A stretch of DNA of 20,381 nt from the NCBI GenBank assembly GCA_964481755.1, contig CAYZVH010000038.1, positions 1-20,381 on the forward strand, in the 5' to 3' direction. The translations under genes and the position numbers were made by a program. The notes beneath the pieces are model-generated. The model was not told the origin of the DNA. It was given only the letters and a program-made list of their open reading frames with translations, and did no database searches. The DNA is from Phocaeicola_A sp964481755. GTDB lineage: Bacteria; Bacteroidota; Bacteroidia; Bacteroidales; Bacteroidaceae. Shown here piece after piece: positions 1 to 5,813 of the stretch. The first letter of the stretch is position 1; every line of letters begins with the position of its first letter.

Positions 1-2
1 AG

Positions 3-1376
3 CGTCTCATTAAAGACAGCGAAAAGGGGCAGTTTGAAGCGGTAATCATGTACACCCTTGACCGCTTTGCCCGTAACCGCTACGACTCCGCTATCTATAA
101 AGCCAAGCTCAAGAAAAACGGTGTGCGTATCTATTACGCGAAACAACCGATGCCGGACACGCCGGAGGGAATTATCCTTGAGTCCGTCCTTGAGGGTTAT
201 GCAGAATACTACTCTGAAAACCTTGCCCGAAACATCAAGCGAGGTATCCGGGAAAACGCTCTCCAAGGGCTTGCCACGGGCGGGGCAAATCTTATGCTTG
301 GCTACACCGTGGGTGAGGACAGGAGGTACGCCGTTGACCCCGCAGGAGCAAAGGTCGTACAGGAGATTTTCCAGTTATACGCCGATGGTATGTCCGCAAC
401 CCAAATCGTCAACTATTGCAATGACCGGGGATATAAAACGGCACGGGGAAACGCTTTCAACAAAAACAGTCTGAAAACCATTCTCCGAAACGAAAAGTAT
501 ATTGGAACATACAAACTAATGGATATTGTTATCCCCGATGGTATGCCATCTATCATAGACAAGGAACTGTTCGGAAAAGTACAGGCTATGCTCGAACACA
601 ACGGGAAAGCGAGGGCAAAGGCGAAAGCGCACGAAAACTACCTGCTCACCACAAAGCTGTTCTGCGGTCATTGCGGGTCTCCGATGGTTGGTGAGAGTGG
701 GACTTCTAAAACCGGGCAGGTGCATTATTACTACAAATGCACCAAGGCAAAGCGGCAACACGCTTGCGAGAAAAAGTCCGAACGGAAAGACTGGATTGAG
801 AAACTGGTCGTGCGTTATACCGTTCAGACAGTATTGACCGATGAGAATATTGCTCTGATAGCGAAAAAGGCTATGGAGATTATCGAAAAGGAGTCAGCCG
901 ATACAACCTACCTTGAGGGATTAAACGCCGAACTGAAAGAAGTCCAAAAGAAAATAAAAAACCTTGTCTCTGCAATAGAGCAAGGTATCATTTCTTCCAC
1001 GACCAAAGAACGCCTTGACGAACTGGAACAGGAGAAATCCGATATAGAGGGGCGTATCGCCCGTGAGGAAATAAAAAAGCCGCTCCTAAACGAGAGCCGC
1101 ATAAGATATTGGCTTACCTCGTTTAAGAGCGGTGATATTGATGATGAGGACTACCAACGGCGAGTAATCGACACATTGGTAAACTCAGTGTATGTGTATG
1201 ATGAGGACGATGGGAAACGATTAGTGCTAACATTCAATCTTTCGGGGAATAATACCGTTACTCTTTCGAGTTCGGATATTGACCGTTATGCTCCACCAAA
1301 CAATGCAAATCCGAACTCTGTGTTCTTCATAAAACACACTTTTGGATTTGTTTATCGGATAGAGAACGCACAATAA
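3..1376 (+). CDS. Large serine recombinase (phage integrase), 5'-truncated by the window edge
   Basis: The reading frame is open to the left edge, so the start and the roughly 50-60 N-terminal residues with the catalytic serine lie outside; 457 residues are visible. The first part is the end of the resolvase-type catalytic domain (LDRFARNRYDSA) and the following long helix (EYYSENLARNIKRG). Next come a Recombinase domain (about residues 90-185), a zinc beta-ribbon with CGHCG and a second C-x(n)-C pair (KCTKAKRQHAC), and a coiled coil (LEGLNAELKEVQKKIKNL onward). This order is that of large serine integrases, which join attP and attB without a host factor and excise with a directionality factor. 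It converges on the phage late operon and ends in its own terminator. An internal ATG at position 48 is not the real start, because conserved catalytic-domain sequence precedes it. Family assignment is secure; the exact site specificity is unknown. Confidence 0.93.
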   Translation, partial: RLIKDSEKGQFEAVIMYTLDRFARNRYDSAIYKAKLKKNGVRIYYAKQPMPDTPEGIILESVLEGYAEYYSENLARNIKRGIRENALQGLATGGANLMLGYTVGEDRRYAVDPAGAKVVQEIFQLYADGMSATQIVNYCNDRGYKTARGNAFNKNSLKTILRNEKYIGTYKLMDIVIPDGMPSIIDKELFGKVQAMLEHNGKARAKAKAHENYLLTTKLFCGHCGSPMVGESGTSKTGQVHYYYKCTKAKRQHACEKKSERKDWIEKLVVRYTVQTVLTDENIALIAKKAMEIIEKESADTTYLEGLNAELKEVQKKIKNLVSAIEQGIISSTTKERLDELEQEKSDIEGRIAREEIKKPLLNESRIRYWLTSFKSGDIDDEDYQRRVIDTLVNSVYVYDEDDGKRLVLTFNLSGNNTVTLSSSDIDRYAPPNNANPNSVFFIKHTFGFVYRIENAQ

Positions 1377-1395
1377 TCGTGCGTTCTTTTTCTTT
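1363..1395 (+). terminator. Intrinsic terminator of the integrase gene
   Basis: A perfect 9-bp stem, AGAACGCAC (1363-1371) and GTGCGTTCT (1379-1387), encloses a 7-nt loop and is followed by TTTTCTTT. The left arm overlaps the last codons of the integrase and the stop codon (1374-1376) lies in the loop. The T-tract is on the + strand side only, so it should stop integrase transcripts before they oppose the late operon. Confidence 0.85.
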
Positions 1396-1409
1396 GCCCC
1401 GGAGTGAGA

Positions 1410-1522
1410 TGAAGTAGTTAAAGTAGTTGTTCTTCGGCTTTTGCGTAAACTTTTGCCTAATACGCGCGTACTAAGAGGAAGTTACACGCAAAACCCGATT
1501 TTCCACTACTTTAACTACTTCA
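1410..1522. other. Nested dyad, candidate attachment site (attP-like)
   Basis: The integrase-holin gap holds dyad symmetry around about 1465-1466 at three scales. The core is the palindrome TACGCGCGTA (1461-1470). The middle arms are CGGCTTTTGCGT (1435-1446) and ACGCAAAACCCG (1486-1497), 11 of 12 complementary. The outer arms are a perfect 18-bp inverted repeat (1410-1427 and 1505-1522). The spacers between outer and middle arms are both 7 nt. Serine-integrase attachment sites are imperfect dyads of roughly 50 bp and often lie next to the integrase gene, so attP is the leading reading. A structured bidirectional termination region is the alternative. I see no gene in 1377-1533. Confidence 0.5.
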
Positions 1523-1533
1523 ACGGGGTCAAA

Positions 1534-1827
1534 TTAGCTCTTTTTCAGTTCAAGGACAGCGGATTCAATCAGCTTGTCGATGGAGTCAGAATCGAGCTTG
1601 TAGCCTTTCTGATTTAGATATTCCAGTACATAGGCTTTTTTCTCTGCTCCGCGACCTGCACCGTTGTAAATCATTTCAGCGGCTTCGACTGCTACTTTCG
1701 TCCACGCCTTGATTTTCTCGAACTTCTCAGCGTCCACTTTCTCTTTCAGATAGGGGATGAGGAAAGTGGTAATGACCGCTACGAGCAAAGTAACGATAGC
1801 GGAGACAACATTGGTAATGTCAATCAT
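1534..1827 (-). CDS. Phage holin, LL-H type
   Basis: This 97-residue protein has one clear N-terminal membrane segment (about residues 6-26, VVSAIVTLLVAVITTFLIPY) followed by a charged, helical cytoplasmic part containing WTKVAVEAAEMIYNGAG and KKAYVLEYLNQKGY. That arrangement and wording match the LL-H holin family (phage_holin_6_1). Such proteins accumulate in the membrane and trigger release or activation of the endolysin. It is the last gene of the late operon. The start at 1827 follows a strong AAGGAGG site. The holin role is inferred from family resemblance and from its position beside the endolysin. Confidence 0.8.
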   Translation of the reverse strand: MIDITNVVSAIVTLLVAVITTFLIPYLKEKVDAEKFEKIKAWTKVAVEAAEMIYNGAGRGAEKKAYVLEYLNQKGYKLDSDSIDKLIESAVLELKKS

Positions 1828-1839
1828 GGTGATACCTCC

Positions 1840-2112
1840 TTAATAATTTTCGGAAAAGTGTGTTTCGTTCGGGTCTACCTTGTTTCGTTTCATTAGCTTT
1901 ATTCTGTTTTCGACTTTAGCCTTTGCGTAGTAAAATCCCGTCCCGGTAGCCGTTTCTGCCGCCACAGAGGGGATAAGATATTGGAGCGGGGTGAGGTCGC
2001 AGGTTCTCCACACCATTACGAGCGTGAATACTATTACGACCATGTTTATCACCGCCGCAAAAATCAATATCTTTTTGGAAAACTCCATCTTAGGCTGTCT
2101 TCGTCTCCCCAT
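1840..2112 (-). CDS. Small lysis-cassette membrane protein
   Basis: This 90-residue protein has a basic N-terminus (MGRRRQPK), one strong hydrophobic segment at about residues 13-34, and a possible second, weaker one at about 43-63 (LTPLQYLIPSVAAETATGTG). The C-terminal half is charged and soluble. It lies between the endolysin and the LL-H holin, 2 nt from the endolysin stop and 12 nt from the holin start, so it is co-transcribed with both. A second holin, an antiholin or a phage membrane accessory protein would all fit; I do not recognise a named family. The start at 2112 follows AAAGGTG. An internal ATG at 2088 would remove the basic leader. Confidence 0.7.
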   Translation of the reverse strand: MGRRRQPKMEFSKKILIFAAVINMVVIVFTLVMVWRTCDLTPLQYLIPSVAAETATGTGFYYAKAKVENRIKLMKRNKVDPNETHFSENY

Positions 2113-2114
2113 GA

Positions 2115-3410
2115 TTACACCTTTTTAGTGTAATCGAGCGAAATCCAACCTGCCCCGCTCTTGAGCTTGCCCCACTTAGTAGCACCCGCCCCGGTTGCTT
2201 CTTCAACGATGGTGTAAACGCCCTTGTCCTTGATAGAGCCTGTTACGGCAGAAGCGGTGGTAGGTTGCTTGCGAATGTTCAAAACGGAAGCAGTTACCTT
2301 GACACGATATGGCACTGTAACGCCCGTAGAGCCGCTCTGAGCATACTTATCGTAATAGGCTTGTCCATATCCCGCTCTCTTTGTTTTAACGCTCTCGCCT
2401 TGATTAGCGGGTTTCTCGTAGCCCGTGAGAACTGCGTCAGACGCTTGCTTGACAGAGGTAGCGGATTTTAGGGTGTTCATAACGCCCGTATACCCTTGTA
2501 GCTCTTTCCACAGGAACTCCAACTGCGTTGCCAAATCCCCGATAGACTTTTTCTTGCTTTGAGCATACTTGAGCAGGTTTTGCTTACGAGACCAATATGT
2601 CCACTGAGCCAAACCATATCCGGCAGAGTCCTTTACAAAGTTTGTGTAAGACCCATTGTCCACAGCGGCAGTATAGGTAGCGTCCGTGTAGCCGAGTTTC
2701 TTCTCATAAGTGTTCTGCAAGTTCTGAGGATTGAGACCGCTCTCCGCTTTCAGATTACCCATGATACCCGCAACGGCATAGGCGTTGAGTCCTTTCCCGA
2801 TAAGGAAATCCCATACGGTCTTTGCGTTATCGGAGGAGGTCGTTGCAGGTGTGGTAGCAGTCTGCGTAGTTGTAGTAGTTGCACCCAATATAGCATTGAC
2901 TTTTTCTGCAATTTCGCCGTGTCTTTCATACAAATACTCTCCCGGACAAGCCTTATTTGCGAACCAACGGTGAACTGTCATATTCTGCTTGCTGACCTGC
3001 CCAATGAGGGACTTGTCAGCTTTCCACAGGAGCTTTTTAATGCCATTACGCTTGCAAATATCCGCTACCAACTTAATTAGCGTGTTGTAGGCGGTGTCAT
3101 TGACTGCGTAAGGGTGAGTTGCGTCACTTGCTACCTCGATGGTGACTGCCCTGTTATCGTTGGAGGAACTGGAACTGCACCACGAGCGGTTTTTCTCCTC
3201 CACGGACAGACCAATCGAGCCATCAGTACCGACAACATAATTCGCACTGCACTGCCTTTCGGTAGTGGCAAAGTAGTCGCAACCCTTTTTCGCTGTCCAC
3301 TGACCGACAATGCAGTGAATCGTGATTGTGTCAATCGCATGATTGCGAGGACTGGAACAGTTTTTAGTGAGCCGAGTGTATGTCACTAACGGACTGTTTG
3401 TGTAAGCCAT
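2115..3410 (-). CDS. Modular endolysin: amidase, tail-lysozyme-type domain, SH3b
   Basis: This 431-residue lysin has three modules. Residues about 10-175 are an N-acetylmuramoyl-L-alanine amidase (Amidase_2/PGRP fold) with the expected zinc ligands H32 (TIHC), H147 (TVHRWF) and C155 (KACPGEY). A Thr-rich linker (about 177-193) follows. Residues about 195-358 resemble the phage tail lysozyme domain (Phage_lysozyme2 type): AYAVAGIMGNLKAESGLNP places a probable catalytic glutamate at E223, and YGLAQWTYWSRKQNLL follows. Residues about 367-431 are a bacterial SH3 domain (SVLNIRKQPTTASAV to GWISLDY), which normally binds the wall. The protein would cut both the peptide-sugar amide bond and the glycan strand at lysis. 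There is no signal peptide, so it should depend on the neighbouring holin. The start at 3410 follows AAGGAGG. The enzyme class is secure; activity of the second module is inferred. Confidence 0.92.
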   Translation of the reverse strand: MAYTNSPLVTYTRLTKNCSSPRNHAIDTITIHCIVGQWTAKKGCDYFATTERQCSANYVVGTDGSIGLSVEEKNRSWCSSSSSNDNRAVTIEVASDATHPYAVNDTAYNTLIKLVADICKRNGIKKLLWKADKSLIGQVSKQNMTVHRWFANKACPGEYLYERHGEIAEKVNAILGATTTTTQTATTPATTSSDNAKTVWDFLIGKGLNAYAVAGIMGNLKAESGLNPQNLQNTYEKKLGYTDATYTAAVDNGSYTNFVKDSAGYGLAQWTYWSRKQNLLKYAQSKKKSIGDLATQLEFLWKELQGYTGVMNTLKSATSVKQASDAVLTGYEKPANQGESVKTKRAGYGQAYYDKYAQSGSTGVTVPYRVKVTASVLNIRKQPTTASAVTGSIKDKGVYTIVEEATGAGATKWGKLKSGAGWISLDYTKKV

Positions 3411-3416
3411 ATGAAG

Positions 3417-3737
3417 TTATTCCTCCTTGTCTTTCAGTGGAAGACGCTTTACCTCCTCCATTATCTTTTCGGCAGTGCCGTTCCCGCCCAATTTTTTATA
3501 CGGTAAGTATAAATAATCATGCAGGTTCTCGTACTCGTCCTTGGTAACATATCCGCGTTTTATGCAGATTTCGCCAAGGTAACAAATACGGTCATGCCCA
3601 AGACCTTTCAGCATTTGCGCTTCCACGCTGTCTTTGGTTTTCTTGTTCTGAACTATGGTTGTGAGAAACGCCCAAAAGCCTGTACTTGCAAAGACCGCTC
3701 CCACAATGCTAACAATTAGTGTGCTTTCTGAAATCAT
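3417..3737 (-). CDS. Small phage membrane protein of the lysis region
   Basis: This 106-residue protein has one N-terminal membrane segment (about residues 5-27, STLIVSIVGAVFASTGFWAF), then a charged stretch (QNKKTKDSVEAQ) and a helical C-terminal part ending with DYLYLPYKKLGGNGTAEK and IMEEVKRLP. Proteins with this build are common just upstream of the endolysin in phages of Clostridia and are sometimes labelled holin-like, though I know of no firm function. It starts at 3737 after AAGGAGAT and lies 6 nt before the endolysin, so it belongs to the same transcript. With the two membrane proteins after the endolysin, this cassette has three candidates for membrane lysis functions. Confidence 0.65.
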   Translation of the reverse strand: MISESTLIVSIVGAVFASTGFWAFLTTIVQNKKTKDSVEAQMLKGLGHDRICYLGEICIKRGYVTKDEYENLHDYLYLPYKKLGGNGTAEKIMEEVKRLPLKDKEE

Positions 3738-3770
3738 TTAGCTAAATCTCCTTATTGTTTGAGTGAGGGT

Positions 3771-4118
3771 TTACATGACCTCCCAATTACTATCACCCCA
3801 AGTGGCAGTCTGCCCGGTTTCGCCACACCAAACCTTACGGACTCCCTCGTGGGTGTAAAACGCGTTGGTAATGAGAGTCATGCCCTCAACCCATTCAATA
3901 GGGTTATCGGAAGTACCTGCGGGGTTTTCCTGCTCTACATATTCCTGCCGGACAAGAATGTCGTTGACATAGATGTTGCTCCAATCGTAGCCTATCTTGT
4001 CAGATTGAACCGTTTCGGTTCGGATACCTCCTGCGAGTTCCACGGTATCGACAATCTTCTGATTGCTCTCCATGACCTCTTTCAGCTTTCGTGCGTTCTC
4101 AACATAAGACTGCGCCAT
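3771..4118 (-). CDS. Tail-associated phage protein of unknown function
   Basis: This 115-residue protein has an N-terminal helix (YVENARKLKEVMESNQKIVD), a central polar part and a Trp-rich C-terminal third (EWVEGMTLITNAFYTHEG, then a segment ending WGDSNWEVM). The aromatic-rich end with 'Y...G..V' spacing is loosely like small carbohydrate-binding modules, but I cannot assign it. The ATG at 4118 overlaps the stop of the preceding gene by one base (TAATG), so the two are probably translationally coupled. Its place between the tail-fibre/DGR block and the lysis genes suggests a tail-fibre accessory or virion decoration role. That is inference only. Confidence 0.65.
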   Translation of the reverse strand: MAQSYVENARKLKEVMESNQKIVDTVELAGGIRTETVQSDKIGYDWSNIYVNDILVRQEYVEQENPAGTSDNPIEWVEGMTLITNAFYTHEGVRKVWCGETGQTATWGDSNWEVM

Positions 4119-4435
4119 TATTCATTCACCCCCAAAATCTCCAAAGCGGCTTTCATGTCCTGCACAATGCTTGCGCTCTCGTTGACTTCAAGCGTCCTGC
4201 CTGTGATGAGCCAGTCATTGAGATTGCCCTCAATATCCGCTTGCAAGCCCTCACGGTCTTTCAAAAGGAAAGTGTACTCATCATACTCGAACATGGTGAT
4301 TGTGGTTTCCGTCTGCGAGTCAGTTTCCGTGACTTCATTGATATTCTCACGCAGTCTGACTTCTACATACCCCTCCATCGGTAGATATGACTCCACCGTT
4401 AGGGTTGCCGGAGAGATGTTTCCTCTTACTCTCAT
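4118..4435 (-). CDS. Small protein downstream of the tail fibre/DGR, function unknown
   Basis: This 105-residue acidic protein contains YLPMEGYVEVRLRENINEV, MFEYDEYTFLLKD and a helical C-terminus. Similar short proteins usually follow tail-fibre genes in phages of Clostridia; no biochemical role is known to me. The start at 4435 follows a very strong AAAGGAGG. That site lies inside the end of the reverse transcriptase gene, whose frame continues for 89 nt into this one. In a phage without a DGR this gene would probably directly follow the fibre, so the TR and RT look like an insertion between the two. Confidence 0.7.
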   Translation of the reverse strand: MRVRGNISPATLTVESYLPMEGYVEVRLRENINEVTETDSQTETTITMFEYDEYTFLLKDREGLQADIEGNLNDWLITGRTLEVNESASIVQDMKAALEILGVNE

Positions 4436-5507
4436 TTCTGACTACCTCCTTTAATTTTCTGATTTTGACTGTATCGTAGTATTTCTTCTTTATACCGAAC
4501 GAGTCGGTATGTTTGAAGCAGGAACACCGGGACAGAAATCCTGCCGCCATACGGAACGATACAACTCCGTTTGACCTTTGGATTTTCTGTATGTGGCGGC
4601 TTTGCCGCATAAGAGCGAGGGCGCGTCTCTTGCGTATGGTAGTTGCTTTGATACCGAAACAGCGACCCACAAAATCAATCTTTCGCCCTCTACGGTTCTT
4701 TTTACTCTTGCAGTTTCGCTGTATACGAAATAACTGGTAATCGTGCTTTATCTCCATACCGAGGTTTGCCACATACGCCATGACCGCGTAGAGGGCTTTT
4801 CTCAGCTTCCGCTTGTTACTGCCTATCAAGACCAAATCATCGGCGTAGCGGATATAATAATCCGTACTGAGGTCTTGCTTGATGAAGTAATCTAACGGTT
4901 GTAGGAAGAACTCAGCAAACCACGGCGAGGTGTAATTCCCGATAGGGATACCGTGTCCGGGAGTGCTGTGGTAGGAATCAATTACCGTGTCGAGTATCGC
5001 CAACGCTTTCCTGTCCTTGATTTTCTGCCGTAGCCGTTCCTTGAGCTTTTCGTGTGGGATTGACGGATAGAACTTGTGAATGTCCATCTTCACGCAGTAT
5101 TTCGCGTGTTTGATGTCTCGCATTGTAGCTCGTTCCACTCCTTTGGCGGCGAGGTCAATACCCCGTTTCGGGATATTGGCGCAACTCCAATAGTAAGCGG
5201 ATTTCATAATGAGCGGTTGTAGTATCTGCACGATTGCGTGGTGAGCGCACTGGTCGGGATAAAATGCCGGGATTTGTAATTCCCGTTCCTTTCCCGATAA
5301 ACCGTCCTTTATGATACGAGTGTGATACGCGGAGGTGAAATCTAAACGAACCAACCGCTCAGACAGGTCTTTCGCATAGAAGTCAAGATTGTTGATTACT
5401 TTCACAACGGTCTTGCGTTTCTTCTTATGCTTGGCGGCATTTATAATCGCCAGTCTGCAATTTTCTTCTGAGACCATCTGTTCGTATAGGAAACCAAATC
5501 TTTTCAT
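4347..5507 (-). CDS. Diversity-generating retroelement reverse transcriptase
   Basis: This 386-residue reverse transcriptase begins MKRFGFLYEQMVSEENC, an opening typical of DGR enzymes. The catalytic fingers/palm motifs are present: KMDIHKFYPSI with D142, GIPIGNYTSPWFAEF at 186-200, and YIRYADDLVLIG with the YADD box at 221-224 (D223, D224). GMEIKHDYQLF and KIDFVGRCF follow. It would copy TR RNA into cDNA while misreading adenines and deliver it to the VR of the fibre gene. Two points stand out. Motif 4 ends SP, whereas DGR enzymes usually have SQ. The basic C-terminal tail (KRKHLSGNPNGG onward) overlaps the next gene by 89 nt in another frame. There is no maturase or endonuclease domain, which argues against a group II intron. 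The start at 5507 has only a weak ribosome-binding site. The adjacent TR/VR pair makes the DGR assignment firm. Confidence 0.95.
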   Translation of the reverse strand: MKRFGFLYEQMVSEENCRLAIINAAKHKKKRKTVVKVINNLDFYAKDLSERLVRLDFTSAYHTRIIKDGLSGKERELQIPAFYPDQCAHHAIVQILQPLIMKSAYYWSCANIPKRGIDLAAKGVERATMRDIKHAKYCVKMDIHKFYPSIPHEKLKERLRQKIKDRKALAILDTVIDSYHSTPGHGIPIGNYTSPWFAEFFLQPLDYFIKQDLSTDYYIRYADDLVLIGSNKRKLRKALYAVMAYVANLGMEIKHDYQLFRIQRNCKSKKNRRGRKIDFVGRCFGIKATTIRKRRALALMRQSRHIQKIQRSNGVVSFRMAAGFLSRCSCFKHTDSFGIKKKYYDTVKIRKLKEVVRNESKRKHLSGNPNGGVISTDGGVCRSQTA

Positions 5508-5620
5508 GCTTTTGTTTCTTATAGGGCTTTCAAGAGACTTACTAACCCTATCCCTCCAAACTATTTTTTACCAATGGGTACGGCGAGACAGTATCTTGTT
5601 TAGGTTTCTGCTGTATAACA
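5508..5620 (-). promoter_or_regulatory. TR-RT spacer with possible RNA pairing
   Basis: These 113 nt carry no gene. AACAAAAG at 5617-5624, crossing the TR 3' end, is complementary to CTTTTGTT at 5509-5516, directly beside the RT start codon. Nested inside is a second pair, ATAGGG (5521-5526) and CCCTAT (5546-5551). In the Bordetella phage DGR the spacer between TR and RT is part of the template RNA and is needed for cDNA synthesis, so these pairings may shape the template RNA. The pairs are short (8 and 6 bp). Confidence 0.35.
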
Positions 5621-5736
5621 AAAGTAGGCGCGACCCGTAGTTCGAGTTCGTATTGGACGAGTCATTGTTCAAATTAGCCGTAAAGAGACCGCATTTCGAG
5701 CCATTGTTCCAATTACCGCCGTGTTTGAAGACGCGC
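5621..5736 (-). repeat. DGR template repeat (TR)
   Basis: This 116-nt segment repeats the 3' end of the tail-fibre gene at an offset of 207 nt, with 97 identities and 19 differences. Read in the VR frame it is rich in AAC/AAT codons (R V F K H G G N W N N G S K C G and so on), the usual design of DGR templates. All 19 differences from the VR fall on its 30 adenines. It is noncoding here and lies between the fibre stop and the RT start, in the same orientation as both, so its RNA is the expected template for the mutagenic cDNA. Confidence 0.96.
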
Positions 5737-5786
5737 TTTTACTGTTCGCCTTAAAAGTTCTATCTGTTTTGTATCGACCCACTTAT

Positions 5787-5807
5787 GTGGGGGAGAGAAT
5801 CCCCCAC
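5787..5807 (-). other. GC-rich hairpin just downstream of the VR
   Basis: GTGGGGGA (5787-5794) and TCCCCCAC (5800-5807) form a perfect 8-bp stem with a 5-nt loop. It lies about 20 nt past the VR 3' end and 7 nt past the fibre stop codon. The Bordetella phage DGR has a comparable GC-rich hairpin or cruciform after its VR that raises retrohoming efficiency. There is no T-tract, so this is a poor terminator. A competing 5-bp hairpin (CCCAC, 5778-5782; GTGGG, 5787-5791) shares one arm. Confidence 0.6.
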
Positions 5808-5813
5808 ACCCCC

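Noticed and set aside
3771..4435. One of the two small genes after the RT being Avd
   Set aside because: Avd is a basic, all-helical protein; these two are acidic with beta-like or Trp-rich parts, and they look like ordinary tail accessory proteins.
4347..5507. Group II intron or retron reverse transcriptase
   Set aside because: There is no maturase or endonuclease domain and no intron RNA ends, and a matching TR/VR pair with adenine-only differences lies next to it.
5787..5807. Rho-independent terminator after the fibre gene
   Set aside because: The stem is strong but no T-tract follows on the minus strand, and transcription must continue to reach the TR, RT and lysis genes.
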